Shown here piece after piece: positions 1 through 7,378 of a stretch of 11,916 nucleotides of DNA. A program made the position numbers and the translations under genes. The notes beneath the pieces are model-generated. The model saw only the letters and a program-made list of their open reading frames with translations. It did not search any database and was not told where the DNA came from. The stretch is from SHLQ01 sp051011575 (lineage in GTDB: Bacteria; Actinomycetota; Acidimicrobiia; Acidimicrobiales; SHLQ01): assembly GCA_051011575.1 (NCBI GenBank), contig JBPCTR010000229.1:1-11916 (forward strand), in the 5' to 3' direction. Every line of letters starts with the position of its first letter. Within the stretch, counting starts at the first letter, position 1.

Positions 1-1464
1 ATCCTCGAGTGCCCGAAGTGTCTGGACGTCGAGATCGTTGGTGGGCTCGTCGAGCATCAACACGTTCGCTCCCGACTTCAGCACCTTGGCGAGGTGGACG
101 CGGTTGCGCTCACCGCCGGAGAGTACGCCCACCTTCTTCTGCTGGTCGGAGCCTTTGAAGTTGAATGACGCGACATACGCTCGGGAGTTGACCTCCCGGT
201 TCCCGACCTGGAGGAAGTCTTGGCCGTCCGACAGTTCGTCGTAGACGGTCTTGTCGGCATCGAGGATGTCACGCGACTGGTCCACATAGCCGAGCTCGAC
301 GGTGGATCCGACCGTGATGGTGCCGCTGTCGGGTTGTTCGTCGCCGGTGATCATGCGGAAGAGCGTGGTCTTTCCGGCGCCGTTGGCGCCGATCACACCA
401 ACGATTCCTGCGGGCGGCAACGAGAAGCTGAGGTTGTCGATGAGGAGCCGGTCGTCGAAACCCTTGGACACGCCATCGAACTCGATGACCTGATCACCAA
501 GGCGTTGGTTGGCGGGAATCTGGATCTGCAGGTCGGCCGACCGACCTTCAGCGGCTTTCGCCTCGGCCAGCAGTTTGTCGTACGCCGCCAGGCGAGCTTT
601 GCCCTTGGCTTGGCGAGCCTTCGGTGCCATCCGGACCCACTCGAGCTCGCGGGCCAACGTGCGCTTGCGGGCAGCGTCGGCCTTGCCTTCGGCCTCGAGA
701 CGGGCCTGCTTCTGTTCGAGCCACGAGCTGTAGTTGCCCTCGAACGGATAGCCGCGGCCATGGTCGAGTTCGAGAATCCACTGGGCCGCGTTGTCGAGGA
801 AGTAACGATCGTGCGTGATCGCCACGACCGTGCCGTCGTAGTCCTGGAGGAAACGTTCGAGCCACGCCACCGATTCGGCATCGAGGTGGTTCGTGGGCTC
901 ATCGAGCAAGAGCAGGTCGGGTCGGGAGAGCAGAAGCCGGGCCAAGGCCACACGACGTCGTTCGCCTCCCGACAGATTCGCTACTTCAGCCTCACCTGGA
1001 GGTAGTCGAAGGGCGTCGCTGGCGATCTCGACCGTTCGCTTCAGGTCCCACGCCCCGGCGGCCTCGATGCGCTTCTCGAGCTCGGCTTGCCGCTCGCCCA
1101 ACTTCTCGTAGTCTGCATCTGGGTCCGACCATCCAGCCAGCACCTCGTCGTACTCGGTGAGCAAAGAGGCAATCTCGCCGACGCCGTCCATGACATTGCC
1201 GTGCACGTCCTTGCTGTCGTCGAGCTGCGGTTCCTGCTCGAGCAGCCCGACGGAGAACCCGTCGGTCAGACGAGCCTCGCCCGTGAAGTCGTCATCGAGG
1301 CCGGCCATGATCCGCAAGACGGTCGATTTACCGGCGCCGTTGGCACCGAGCACACCGATCTTGGCGCCTGGAAAGAACGACAGGCTGACGTCTTTGAGCA
1401 CGTCGCGGTCGGGCGGAATGAACTTCGACAGCTTGTGCATCGTGAAGATGTACTGGGCACTCAT
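1..1464 (-). CDS. ettA: Energy-dependent translational throttle protein EttA (ABC-F), C-terminus cut by window edge
   Basis: This is an ABC-F ATPase of the EttA group, a soluble ribosome-associated protein that binds the E site and gates the first peptide bond according to ATP/ADP level. The ATG at 1464 opens 488 in-frame residues to base 1; E. coli EttA has 555, so roughly 70 C-terminal residues are missing. Visible in order: first Walker A GANGAGKST (about 40-48), signature LSGGE (164-168), Walker B LLLDEPTNHLD with Glu189; the P-site tRNA interaction motif linker starting EGNYSSWLEQK (from 242) and its basic helix (ELEWVRMAPKARQAKGKARL); second Walker A with Lys365, LSGGE (448-452) and Walker B MLDEPTNDLD with Glu473. 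The N-terminus (YIFTMHKLSK, then SLSFFPGAKIGVLG) and PtIM are EttA-like rather than antibiotic-resistance ABC-F. Both catalytic Glu residues are present. The start lies 11 bases after the surface-protein stop, without a clear Shine-Dalgarno, so translational coupling is possible. Confidence 0.95.
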   Translation of the reverse strand, partial: MSAQYIFTMHKLSKFIPPDRDVLKDVSLSFFPGAKIGVLGANGAGKSTVLRIMAGLDDDFTGEARLTDGFSVGLLEQEPQLDDSKDVHGNVMDGVGEIASLLTEYDEVLAGWSDPDADYEKLGERQAELEKRIEAAGAWDLKRTVEIASDALRLPPGEAEVANLSGGERRRVALARLLLSRPDLLLLDEPTNHLDAESVAWLERFLQDYDGTVVAITHDRYFLDNAAQWILELDHGRGYPFEGNYSSWLEQKQARLEAEGKADAARKRTLARELEWVRMAPKARQAKGKARLAAYDKLLAEAKAAEGRSADLQIQIPANQRLGDQVIEFDGVSKGFDDRLLIDNLSFSLPPAGIVGVIGANGAGKTTLFRMITGDEQPDSGTITVGSTVELGYVDQSRDILDADKTVYDELSDGQDFLQVGNREVNSRAYVASFNFKGSDQQKKVGVLSGGERNRVHLAKVLKSGANVLMLDEPTNDLDVQTLRALED

Positions 1465-1475
1465 GGCGGCAAAGG

Positions 1476-3293
1476 CTATCGACGCAGCGGCCGCATCCAG
1501 AGTGATGCGACTGCGAACCAGGCTCCGAGGACGACGGCCATGAGTGCACCGAGCACGATCAGCCACGGATTCGATCCGGTCACGGCGAGATCGCCCTGCT
1601 CGCCCTCGTTGGTCTCCACCTGACCCTGGACCTCGGTCGTGACTTCGATGGTGGTCGTTGGAGCGATGGTGGTCGTTGGAGCGATGGTGGTCGTTGGAGC
1701 GATGGTGGTCGTCGCCGGCGGAATGGTGGTCGTCTGTGTATCGGTATCCTCGTCGGCCACACCCTGGGTCTGCACGAAGCCGAAGTCGATTGAAACGTTG
1801 GAACGTACGTCGTCGTAGTTCCCGTCGGCGTCGGACACGTCGTCAGGGTCGTCGTCGGGACCACCCTTGCGATCGGTCTCGTCGGTCGGCTCAGCTGACG
1901 CACCGTTGGAGAAGTCGCCGTCTTCGCCACAGTCTCCGATCGTGATCGGTCCCGAGATGGCTGCAGTGCCGTCGTCGACGCCATTGGAATCGTTGTCATT
2001 GTCGTCGTCGGGGGTCGCGCTCGAAACCGTGGACACCGACCAGCCACTGAGGTCGGTAGGGGCGCCGACCACGTTCTGACCAACTTGTCCTGAAGGAATC
2101 CGTACGCGGTACGTGCCGCAGATCAGCCCTTCGAACACGTACGCGCCGTCATCGGCCGTGACGGTGGTCGCGATAGGGGTGGTGTCGCCCATACGCAAGA
2201 GCTCAACGACAACTCCATCGATGCCGGGCTCGCCGAGATCGGCCATCCCGTTGTCGTCCAGGTCGCTCCAGACGAGATTGCCCAGGCGATAGATGCTGGC
2301 GGCTCCGGCGCCGTGGTTCGTGACGGCGATGCTTGCACCGACTCCGTCGCCGACGTCGACCGATTGCAACTGCGCGCAGAATCTCGTCTCGCCAGGCGCG
2401 AGGACCGGCGCCGAGGTTTCGAAGGTTTCGACGCCCCACGAGCCGTCCGCCGGTACACGTGGAGTTACCGGATTGTCCACCGAACCATCGGCCGGTCTTG
2501 TGGGAATCCCCACAAGACCATCGGTCACCGGTGCGATGACTTCCGAGGGCGATGTCCACCATTGCAAGCGTTGGGTTCGAGGTGGTCCGTCGCCTCTACC
2601 CGAGTCGACCCCCATCACCCGCACGAAGGCGTCGATGCTTCGTGATTCGAGTGCCGGAGCAAACGTCGAGCAGGCGAGCGAGGTGTGGGTTCCGCCGTTC
2701 CCAACGGCGTCGAAGAACGTCTCGCCGAAGAACGCAAACTCGTTGCCCTCGAGTAGTCGAAGCTCGATCTCCGGAAGCGAGGGATGTTCATACACGACGA
2801 CGAACCCCACTCCATAGTGACGTCCGATGCCGTGGTCGACCCCTGAGACCTGCCAGGTCGACGCGCCTGCCAGAGCGCTGAGTCCCACCGAGTCGAGGTC
2901 GGCGACGTAGGTGGTCTGGTCCCAACCCGGCCACGACCACGAGTAACTCGTGTCGGCGTCGACCGAAACACCATTCACGATGATCGAGTCGTCCGACCAT
3001 CCGGGGCCGCGACCGGCCCAGTAGACGAGCGTGTCGACGATCGACGCCCCGGCCGGAATGGAGAGATCGACCGATCCGGATGTCCGTTCGGGTTGGGGAT
3101 TCACGTCGGCGCGGTCGGGGTACAGCCCAAGATCGGCGTGGGCGACACCGAGGTTTCCCACGAGTTGGCCGCGCTCGAAGGTCTCGCCCTCCGACCTGAT
3201 GGTCTGCGCGGCGACTGCTCCGGCGGAGAGCAGAATCACGACCGCCGCCGCGGCACCGACAAGTCCGCGACCGGTCGTACCGAAGTTTCTCAT
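1476..3293 (-). CDS. Secreted surface protein with SdrD_B-like domain and LAxTG sortase anchor
   Basis: This is a 605-residue predicted cell-wall-anchored protein of unknown function. The ATG at 3293 is chosen because it gives a classical signal peptide at once (basic MRNFGTTGRG, hydrophobic core 11-25, AVAAQ near 26-30) and has AAAGGG ten bases upstream; an in-frame GTG at 3380 would add 29 polar residues. Residues 35-330 form a beta-rich extracellular region (PAGASIVDTLVYWAGRGPGW at 80-99) that I cannot assign firmly; it loosely resembles DUF3344-type adhesin modules. Residues 335-505 look like a SdrD_B/Cna-B fold (LGNLVWSDLDDNGMADLGEP, then TADDGAYVFEGLICGTYRVRIP) with an inserted very acidic DDDNDNDSNG-type stretch that may bind Ca2+, ending SIDFGF. 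A TTTIAP repeat linker (about 521-550) leads to LAVTG (569-573), a hydrophobic helix and the tail MRPLRR. LAxTG is the motif associated with class E sortases. No sortase gene lies in the window. Confidence 0.85.
   Translation of the reverse strand: MRNFGTTGRGLVGAAAAVVILLSAGAVAAQTIRSEGETFERGQLVGNLGVAHADLGLYPDRADVNPQPERTSGSVDLSIPAGASIVDTLVYWAGRGPGWSDDSIIVNGVSVDADTSYSWSWPGWDQTTYVADLDSVGLSALAGASTWQVSGVDHGIGRHYGVGFVVVYEHPSLPEIELRLLEGNEFAFFGETFFDAVGNGGTHTSLACSTFAPALESRSIDAFVRVMGVDSGRGDGPPRTQRLQWWTSPSEVIAPVTDGLVGIPTRPADGSVDNPVTPRVPADGSWGVETFETSAPVLAPGETRFCAQLQSVDVGDGVGASIAVTNHGAGAASIYRLGNLVWSDLDDNGMADLGEPGIDGVVVELLRMGDTTPIATTVTADDGAYVFEGLICGTYRVRIPSGQVGQNVVGAPTDLSGWSVSTVSSATPDDDNDNDSNGVDDGTAAISGPITIGDCGEDGDFSNGASAEPTDETDRKGGPDDDPDDVSDADGNYDDVRSNVSIDFGFVQTQGVADEDTDTQTTTIPPATTTIAPTTTIAPTTTIAPTTTIEVTTEVQGQVETNEGEQGDLAVTGSNPWLIVLGALMAVVLGAWFAVASLWMRPLRR
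1647..1712. repeat. 18-bp in-frame tandem repeat (three exact copies plus a partial fourth)
   Basis: Three exact consecutive copies of gatggtggtcgttggagc occupy 1647-1664, 1665-1682 and 1683-1700, followed by a fourth copy that matches for its first 12 bases (1701-1712). On the minus strand each copy encodes Ala-Pro-Thr-Thr-Thr-Ile, making the Thr-rich wall-spanning linker of the surface protein. Because the unit is 18 bases, gain or loss of copies would change linker length without shifting the frame. Confidence 0.9.
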
Positions 3294-3303
3294 CGGTTGA
3301 GAG

Positions 3304-3309
3304 CCCTTT
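3304..3309 (-). promoter_or_regulatory. Ribosome binding site for the surface protein
   Basis: The minus strand reads AAAGGG here, ten bases before the ATG at 3293. It supports that start over the in-frame upstream GTG at 3380, which would put 29 polar residues before the signal peptide. Confidence 0.5.
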
Positions 3310-3370
3310 CGATGTCCCTGCTCGCGCCGATGCAGTCTTGGCGCGATCGCAGTCGTGCGCAATTCGGTTT

Positions 3371-3388
3371 GCGGAAACACGTTTCCGC
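3371..3388. repeat. Perfect inverted repeat directly after the kinase stop codon
   Basis: The sequence gcggaaac-ac-gtttccgc is a perfect 8-bp inverted repeat with a 2-base centre, and it abuts the TGA of the kinase gene (3389-3391). As RNA it would form a 7-bp GC-rich stem with a CGUG loop. No U-tract follows on the minus strand, so it is not a classical intrinsic terminator. It could be an mRNA 3'-end stabiliser, a weak attenuator, or a dimeric regulator site in the 95-base gap upstream of the surface-protein gene; GGAAAC/GTTTCC half-sites resemble those bound by LacI-type regulators, but here they are spaced by two extra bases. Function unproven. Confidence 0.55.
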
Positions 3389-5557
3389 TCAGCCCAACCT
3401 GATGTCCCCGTCCGTCTTCGGGACGCGGGCGCGCACGACCGTGCCCCGCTCGTCGCCCCGGCGAATTTCGAGTCGACCCCCGAGACTCGCGGCGCGCTCC
3501 ATCATCGACTTGATGCCGAGGTGGCCCGATCGTGGCAAGAGATCGTCCTCCGAGATTCCGGCGCCGTCGTCGCGAACGTCGAGCTCGAACTCATCCCGGA
3601 GCTCGACGAGCTCGATCGTCACGTTGTTCGCAGGTCCGTGGAAGACCGCGTTGGCGGTCGCCTCCTGTGCAATCTTCATGAGCGCACCGGCCAATGACGG
3701 TGCGAGGGGTGTCGTGGTCCTGTCTCGGATCGTGAATCTGCACTCGGACGTGTCGGCGAGGGTCTGCAGGGCGCCGTGGACCGTGGCCTCCCAGGTCATC
3801 GTTGTAGGTTCGGCCTCGCGAATGTTTCCTAGCGAACGTCGCAGCGTCACGATCGTTCTCTCGAGCCCGGCCACGATGTTCTCGACGTCGTTGTTGGTGA
3901 TCTCGCCTTCCCAGGTGCCTTCGCGAAGGCGGCGTCGGACGTCCCGGAGCGCCTCGATCGGACCCTCCTCGACCCGAGCCAGAATCGGAGTCTGGGCAGC
4001 TCGACGGGCGATCTCCACATCGGCAACCACGTCTTCGATGAGGTCCTCGATGATGTGGAGATCGGTCGTGTCAAGTGTGACCATGAGGGCTCCGTCGAAG
4101 GCACCCTCAATGTCCAGCCGTGGAGTCCCGGCCACCTGTGTCCACCGCGGCTCGCCGGCCGCATTCCGGCGGCGCCAGTGGAATCGAACGGACTCGCCTG
4201 CCATCACGCGGCGGATCTGCGGGAGTAATCGGCGGAAGTCGTCGGGGTGGAACAGGTCAGAGAATGGCAGACCGACGAGCTCGTGGGCTGATCGCCGCAT
4301 GGCCCCCGCATAGGCGTCGTTCACAAAGGTGACGTTGAGGTCCCGGTCGAGATCCATCAGGCCTTCATGTGAGGCGGCCGCAACGGCCTTCCAGTCGGCA
4401 TTCGTGAGCTCCACATCGAGCAGATGCAGCAGTTCCAAGCTGTGATTCGATCGAGATGATGGGGGAGCCTCGGTTGCGTCGCCTCTGAATGTCAGTTCAT
4501 ACGGGAGATCGGTGTCGGGAAGCCACACTTTCACGCGAGACACGCGATCAGGGCCGAGCCGGACGTCGAGGGTTCCGCCAAGCCAGCGCGCGTAGTGGTC
4601 GGCGGCGGTGATGAGCGCTCGCCGCTCGACCGATCGATTGTGGGGGTCGATCTCCGGCGTCAGTACGAGCAGTTCGTAGCCTGCGTCGCGATCGGTGATG
4701 GTCGCCCGAGCGGTTCGTTCAACCGAGCTGGAGACGACGTCCTGCATGACTTCGTAGAGGAAAACGAAGAGCGCTTCGGCGAGCGGACGACGGGCGGGCA
4801 CAGTGGCGTGGTCGGTGACCTCGACGGAAAGATTCGAGTCGCTGATCAGCGGCGCGATCCACTCCTCGAACAATTCCGCGGGCGAGGTGTTTTCTTCCGG
4901 CATGAGCTCGAGCAGAAGTGAGCGGAGCTCGGTAGCCGCTCGTCGGACCGTTTCTTCGAGCGCTCGCAATTCTTCGAGCTGTTCCTGGGGAATTCCACCT
5001 CCCGCCCTCCCGAGGCGGAGGAGGAGTGCCGTGAGGATCTGAATCGGTCCGTCGTGCAGGTCGTCGCACGCACGCGTCCGCTCCTCCTGGCCAACCGCGG
5101 TAAGGCGACGCTGTGCGGCGCGTCTCTTGTGTTGCGCGACACGGATCGAGGTCAGGTCCTGGGAGAGTGCGATCGTGCGAAGGAGGGCTCCGTCCTCATC
5201 GTGGCGGCGAATGAACGTGAGGCGGGAGAAGACCGTCCCGCGTTGTGGGTCCGAGACCTGATGCTCGTGCCGGAGCGGGGCGTTTGGTGAGCCGCGCTCG
5301 GCCGCCGACCAGGCCGAACTCAGACCGGGCACGATGTCGACGACGCGCGATCCGAGCAGTTGCTCGGTCTCGACGCCGAGCAGCTCTCCGAATCGCTCGC
5401 TGACGAAGTCGAATCGACCGTTGGCGTCGAGAACCGCAAGCCCGTCGTGAGATGTTTCCGCGATCTCGATCCAGCGAAGCGTGCCGCTGTCGTTGGAGGG
5501 GAATGAGCTCACACGTCGCGGACTGTCGGTGGATTGCTCGTTGCTCGCCTCGCCCAA
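3389..5557 (-). CDS. Tandem PAS-histidine kinase with two complementary half-degenerate kinase modules
   Basis: This is a soluble 722-residue sensor kinase of the HisKA_3 (NarL-partner) class with no membrane segment. I start it at TTG 5557 because AAGGAG lies five bases upstream; GTG 5560 and TTG 5584 are alternatives. Module 1: PAS (about 28-141), DHp (146-221) with LHDGPIQ giving His168 and the DxxxQ motif (Asp169, Gln173), then an ATPase-like domain (258-348) whose N box reads YEVMQDVVSSS (Asp273 where Asn is expected) and which has no DxGxG or GxxG box. Module 2: PAS (387-506), DHp (509-583) reading VEEGPIE, with Glu530 in place of His, then an intact ATPase (623-715): QEATANAVFH with Asn636, DDGAG (663-667), GHLGIKSMMERA (from 678). 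The modules are recognisably duplicated: LGGTLDVRLGPDR in the first matches LGGRLEIRRGDER in the second. I infer that module 2 supplies ATP to phosphorylate His168. The partner response regulator is not in the window and the sensed signal is unknown. Confidence 0.9.
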   Translation of the reverse strand: MGEASNEQSTDSPRRVSSFPSNDSGTLRWIEIAETSHDGLAVLDANGRFDFVSERFGELLGVETEQLLGSRVVDIVPGLSSAWSAAERGSPNAPLRHEHQVSDPQRGTVFSRLTFIRRHDEDGALLRTIALSQDLTSIRVAQHKRRAAQRRLTAVGQEERTRACDDLHDGPIQILTALLLRLGRAGGGIPQEQLEELRALEETVRRAATELRSLLLELMPEENTSPAELFEEWIAPLISDSNLSVEVTDHATVPARRPLAEALFVFLYEVMQDVVSSSVERTARATITDRDAGYELLVLTPEIDPHNRSVERRALITAADHYARWLGGTLDVRLGPDRVSRVKVWLPDTDLPYELTFRGDATEAPPSSRSNHSLELLHLLDVELTNADWKAVAAASHEGLMDLDRDLNVTFVNDAYAGAMRRSAHELVGLPFSDLFHPDDFRRLLPQIRRVMAGESVRFHWRRRNAAGEPRWTQVAGTPRLDIEGAFDGALMVTLDTTDLHIIEDLIEDVVADVEIARRAAQTPILARVEEGPIEALRDVRRRLREGTWEGEITNNDVENIVAGLERTIVTLRRSLGNIREAEPTTMTWEATVHGALQTLADTSECRFTIRDRTTTPLAPSLAGALMKIAQEATANAVFHGPANNVTIELVELRDEFELDVRDDGAGISEDDLLPRSGHLGIKSMMERAASLGGRLEIRRGDERGTVVRARVPKTDGDIRLG

Positions 5558-5562
5558 CACAA

Positions 5563-5568
5563 CTCCTT
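5563..5568 (-). promoter_or_regulatory. Ribosome binding site that sets the kinase start
   Basis: AAGGAG on the minus strand is followed by TTGTG and then TTG at 5557, a five-base spacing. The overlapping GTG at 5560 is only two bases away, and the upstream in-frame TTG at 5584 would place this motif inside the coding sequence. The motif therefore favours a rare TTG start at 5557. Confidence 0.55.
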
Positions 5569-5613
5569 GCCGTCGATCCCGCAACCGTACCCGGCGCGTC
5601 AGAACGCACGCGA

Positions 5614-7377
5614 CTATCGAACGTCGGTTGCCCGCCGGCCCCGATCGCGGTGCGGCGTGGCCGCGAGAACGGTGGCCGTGTCGCCAGACGGAGGACCGTT
5701 GAGGATGTTCACCGAATGCTCGGCCTCGAGTTGCAGCAGGGCGAACTCGTCGGCCAACAGATCGGCCGCCTCGGTCACCCGAAACCCGCCCGCCCGAGCG
5801 ATCGTCCCGAGCTGTTGGAAGGTGAGCGCACCGAATGCCTGACGTCCGCGCATCTCGAAGTCTTGGTCGTCTTCGTCGGGCTGGACCTGGTACAGGTTGG
5901 CCCGCCCAAGGTGTTCGCCGAGATGATGCGCAGCGTGTGATGCGAAGTTCTCGTCGTCGGTCAGGAGAATGGCGCGCTTGATCCCGACACCGTCGAGCGT
6001 GAGGTCGAGGTCGTGGCTGTCGATCGGCCGGTCGTATGCGAGCAGGCCCCGATTGAACGTCTCGCGCTGGACCTCGGTGGAGGTCGACACGACCAGCACG
6101 GGGATCTCGTGACTCGCGAGGGCGTCGGCGAGCTCGACCGCAAAGCGATGGTTGCTCACAATGGCAACACCGTTCGGCTCGGTCTTGGCAACGCGCGTGG
6201 CTCGAGCGACCCGCGTTGCCGTGAGGCCGTACAGGGCGACGGTCACGATGACGGTTGCGAAAACAACTGGCACGAGCTCGGGAACCGGCTCGCTTCCCTC
6301 ATCGATCAGGGTCTGAGAGAACACGGTCGCGACCGATGCCGCGACGATTCCGCGCGGAGCCATCCACGCCAGGAACAGACGGTCATTTCGCTGAAGGCCA
6401 CTTCCGATCGTCGAGAGCCAAACGGCCAAGGGGCGGGCGATGACCACGAGGATCGCGATCAGGACCAACGCCTCTGGGAGCACGTTCCCCAACTCGTCGA
6501 GATCGACCATCGCCCCGAGGACGATGAACAGCGTTCCGAGGATGATGTAGCCGACGTCCTCACTGAAGGCCGTGAGTTCCTGGTTCGGAACCCGTTTCTG
6601 GTTGGCGAGTACCAGGCCGAGCGTCGTCGTTGCCATGAGGCCGGCCTCGGGCGCGATCTGATTGGCGGCCGCGAACGCCGCGATCGCTGCCACCAACATC
6701 ATCGGATTCAGGAGGTGGTCCGGCACGAGATGGAAGTGCAGGACGGCCATCGCCAACGCCGCGACCACCACACCCGCGAGCGCGCCGGCGCCGAGCGTCA
6801 GTCCGATCTGCAGCGCCGCGTCGCGGGGGTCGGCGTCGGTAAGGGTTGTGTCGAGCACAACGATCGCGAGCGTGGCGCCAACCGGATCGATCACGATGCC
6901 TTCCCAACGGAGGATGCTGCCGCCGGGCTCGCGCGGACGGGCGAGGTGCAGAAGCGGGATGACCACGGTCGGACCGGAGACCACGAGGATGGCACCGATC
7001 AGAGACGCTCCCGAGCTGCTCACATCGAAGAGCAGCCACACCGCGCCCCAACCGATGAGCCACGTGACGAGTGCGCCGACCGTGACCAGTCGAAGGATGA
7101 CCGATCGGCCTTCGTTCAACCGGTCGATCTTGAGGCCGAGCCCGCCTTCGAAGAGGAGCAGGCCGACGGCGATCGACACGACAGGAAAGAGCACCTCGCC
7201 GAAGTCGTCGACCGGCGAGATCACGTCGAAGACCGGGCCGACCAGAATGCCGGACGTGAGCAGCAGTAGTACGCCGGGGATGCGAAGGCGGTTCGCCGCC
7301 CACTGACATCCAATCCCGAGCGACAAGATGATGGCGATCGTGAGGGGGAGTTGGCCCTCGGACGCGAGAATCAGCAC
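5614..7377 (-). CDS. Cation:proton antiporter (CPA1/NhaP-like) with C-terminal RCK/TrkA-N-like domain
   Basis: This is a 587-residue inner-membrane antiporter that probably exchanges Na+ or K+ for H+. About a dozen hydrophobic helices fill residues 1-390. Family-type motifs are LLLFEGGLGL (73-82), VSGPTVVIPLL (133-143), WEGIVIDPVGA (158-168, with Asp164 a likely ion-site acid) and MAPRGIVAASVA (339-350, with Arg342). Residues 402-500 form a cytoplasmic TrkA-N/RCK-like unit, but the expected GxGxxG nucleotide loop is replaced by IVSNHRFAVELADAL, so NAD(H) binding as in classical RCK is doubtful. A further roughly 85 residues, acidic at first and basic at the end, close the protein. The GTG start at 7377 is supported by GGAGG six bases upstream and lies one base after the xth stop, so the two genes are very likely co-transcribed. 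Ion specificity cannot be told from sequence; a KefB-like CPA2 exchanger is the alternative. Confidence 0.88.
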   Translation of the reverse strand: MLILASEGQLPLTIAIILSLGIGCQWAANRLRIPGVLLLLTSGILVGPVFDVISPVDDFGEVLFPVVSIAVGLLLFEGGLGLKIDRLNEGRSVILRLVTVGALVTWLIGWGAVWLLFDVSSSGASLIGAILVVSGPTVVIPLLHLARPREPGGSILRWEGIVIDPVGATLAIVVLDTTLTDADPRDAALQIGLTLGAGALAGVVVAALAMAVLHFHLVPDHLLNPMMLVAAIAAFAAANQIAPEAGLMATTTLGLVLANQKRVPNQELTAFSEDVGYIILGTLFIVLGAMVDLDELGNVLPEALVLIAILVVIARPLAVWLSTIGSGLQRNDRLFLAWMAPRGIVAASVATVFSQTLIDEGSEPVPELVPVVFATVIVTVALYGLTATRVARATRVAKTEPNGVAIVSNHRFAVELADALASHEIPVLVVSTSTEVQRETFNRGLLAYDRPIDSHDLDLTLDGVGIKRAILLTDDENFASHAAHHLGEHLGRANLYQVQPDEDDQDFEMRGRQAFGALTFQQLGTIARAGGFRVTEAADLLADEFALLQLEAEHSVNILNGPPSGDTATVLAATPHRDRGRRATDVR

Positions 7378-7378
7378 C

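Noticed and set aside
220..1005. Plus-strand frame of 261 codons at the left edge
   Set aside because: It is antisense to ettA, whose Walker, signature and PtIM motifs are all intact on the other strand.
1..1464. ABC-F antibiotic-resistance (target protection) protein
   Set aside because: The PtIM linker, the N-terminus and the exact form of both nucleotide sites match EttA, not the long-linker resistance factors.
1647..1712. CRISPR-like array
   Set aside because: The repeats are directly adjacent, without spacers, and lie in frame within a Thr-rich linker.
3294..3370. Promoter with -35 and -10 boxes for the surface-protein gene
   Set aside because: No convincing hexamer pair at proper spacing was found. 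GCGATCGC at 3343-3350 is a short palindrome of a kind common in GC-rich DNA.
6013..7269. Open plus-strand frame of 418 codons opposite the antiporter
   Set aside because: Its translation is highly charged low-complexity sequence (Asp, Arg, His, Glu), the mirror of hydrophobic membrane-helix codons, and it lies antisense to a clear transporter.
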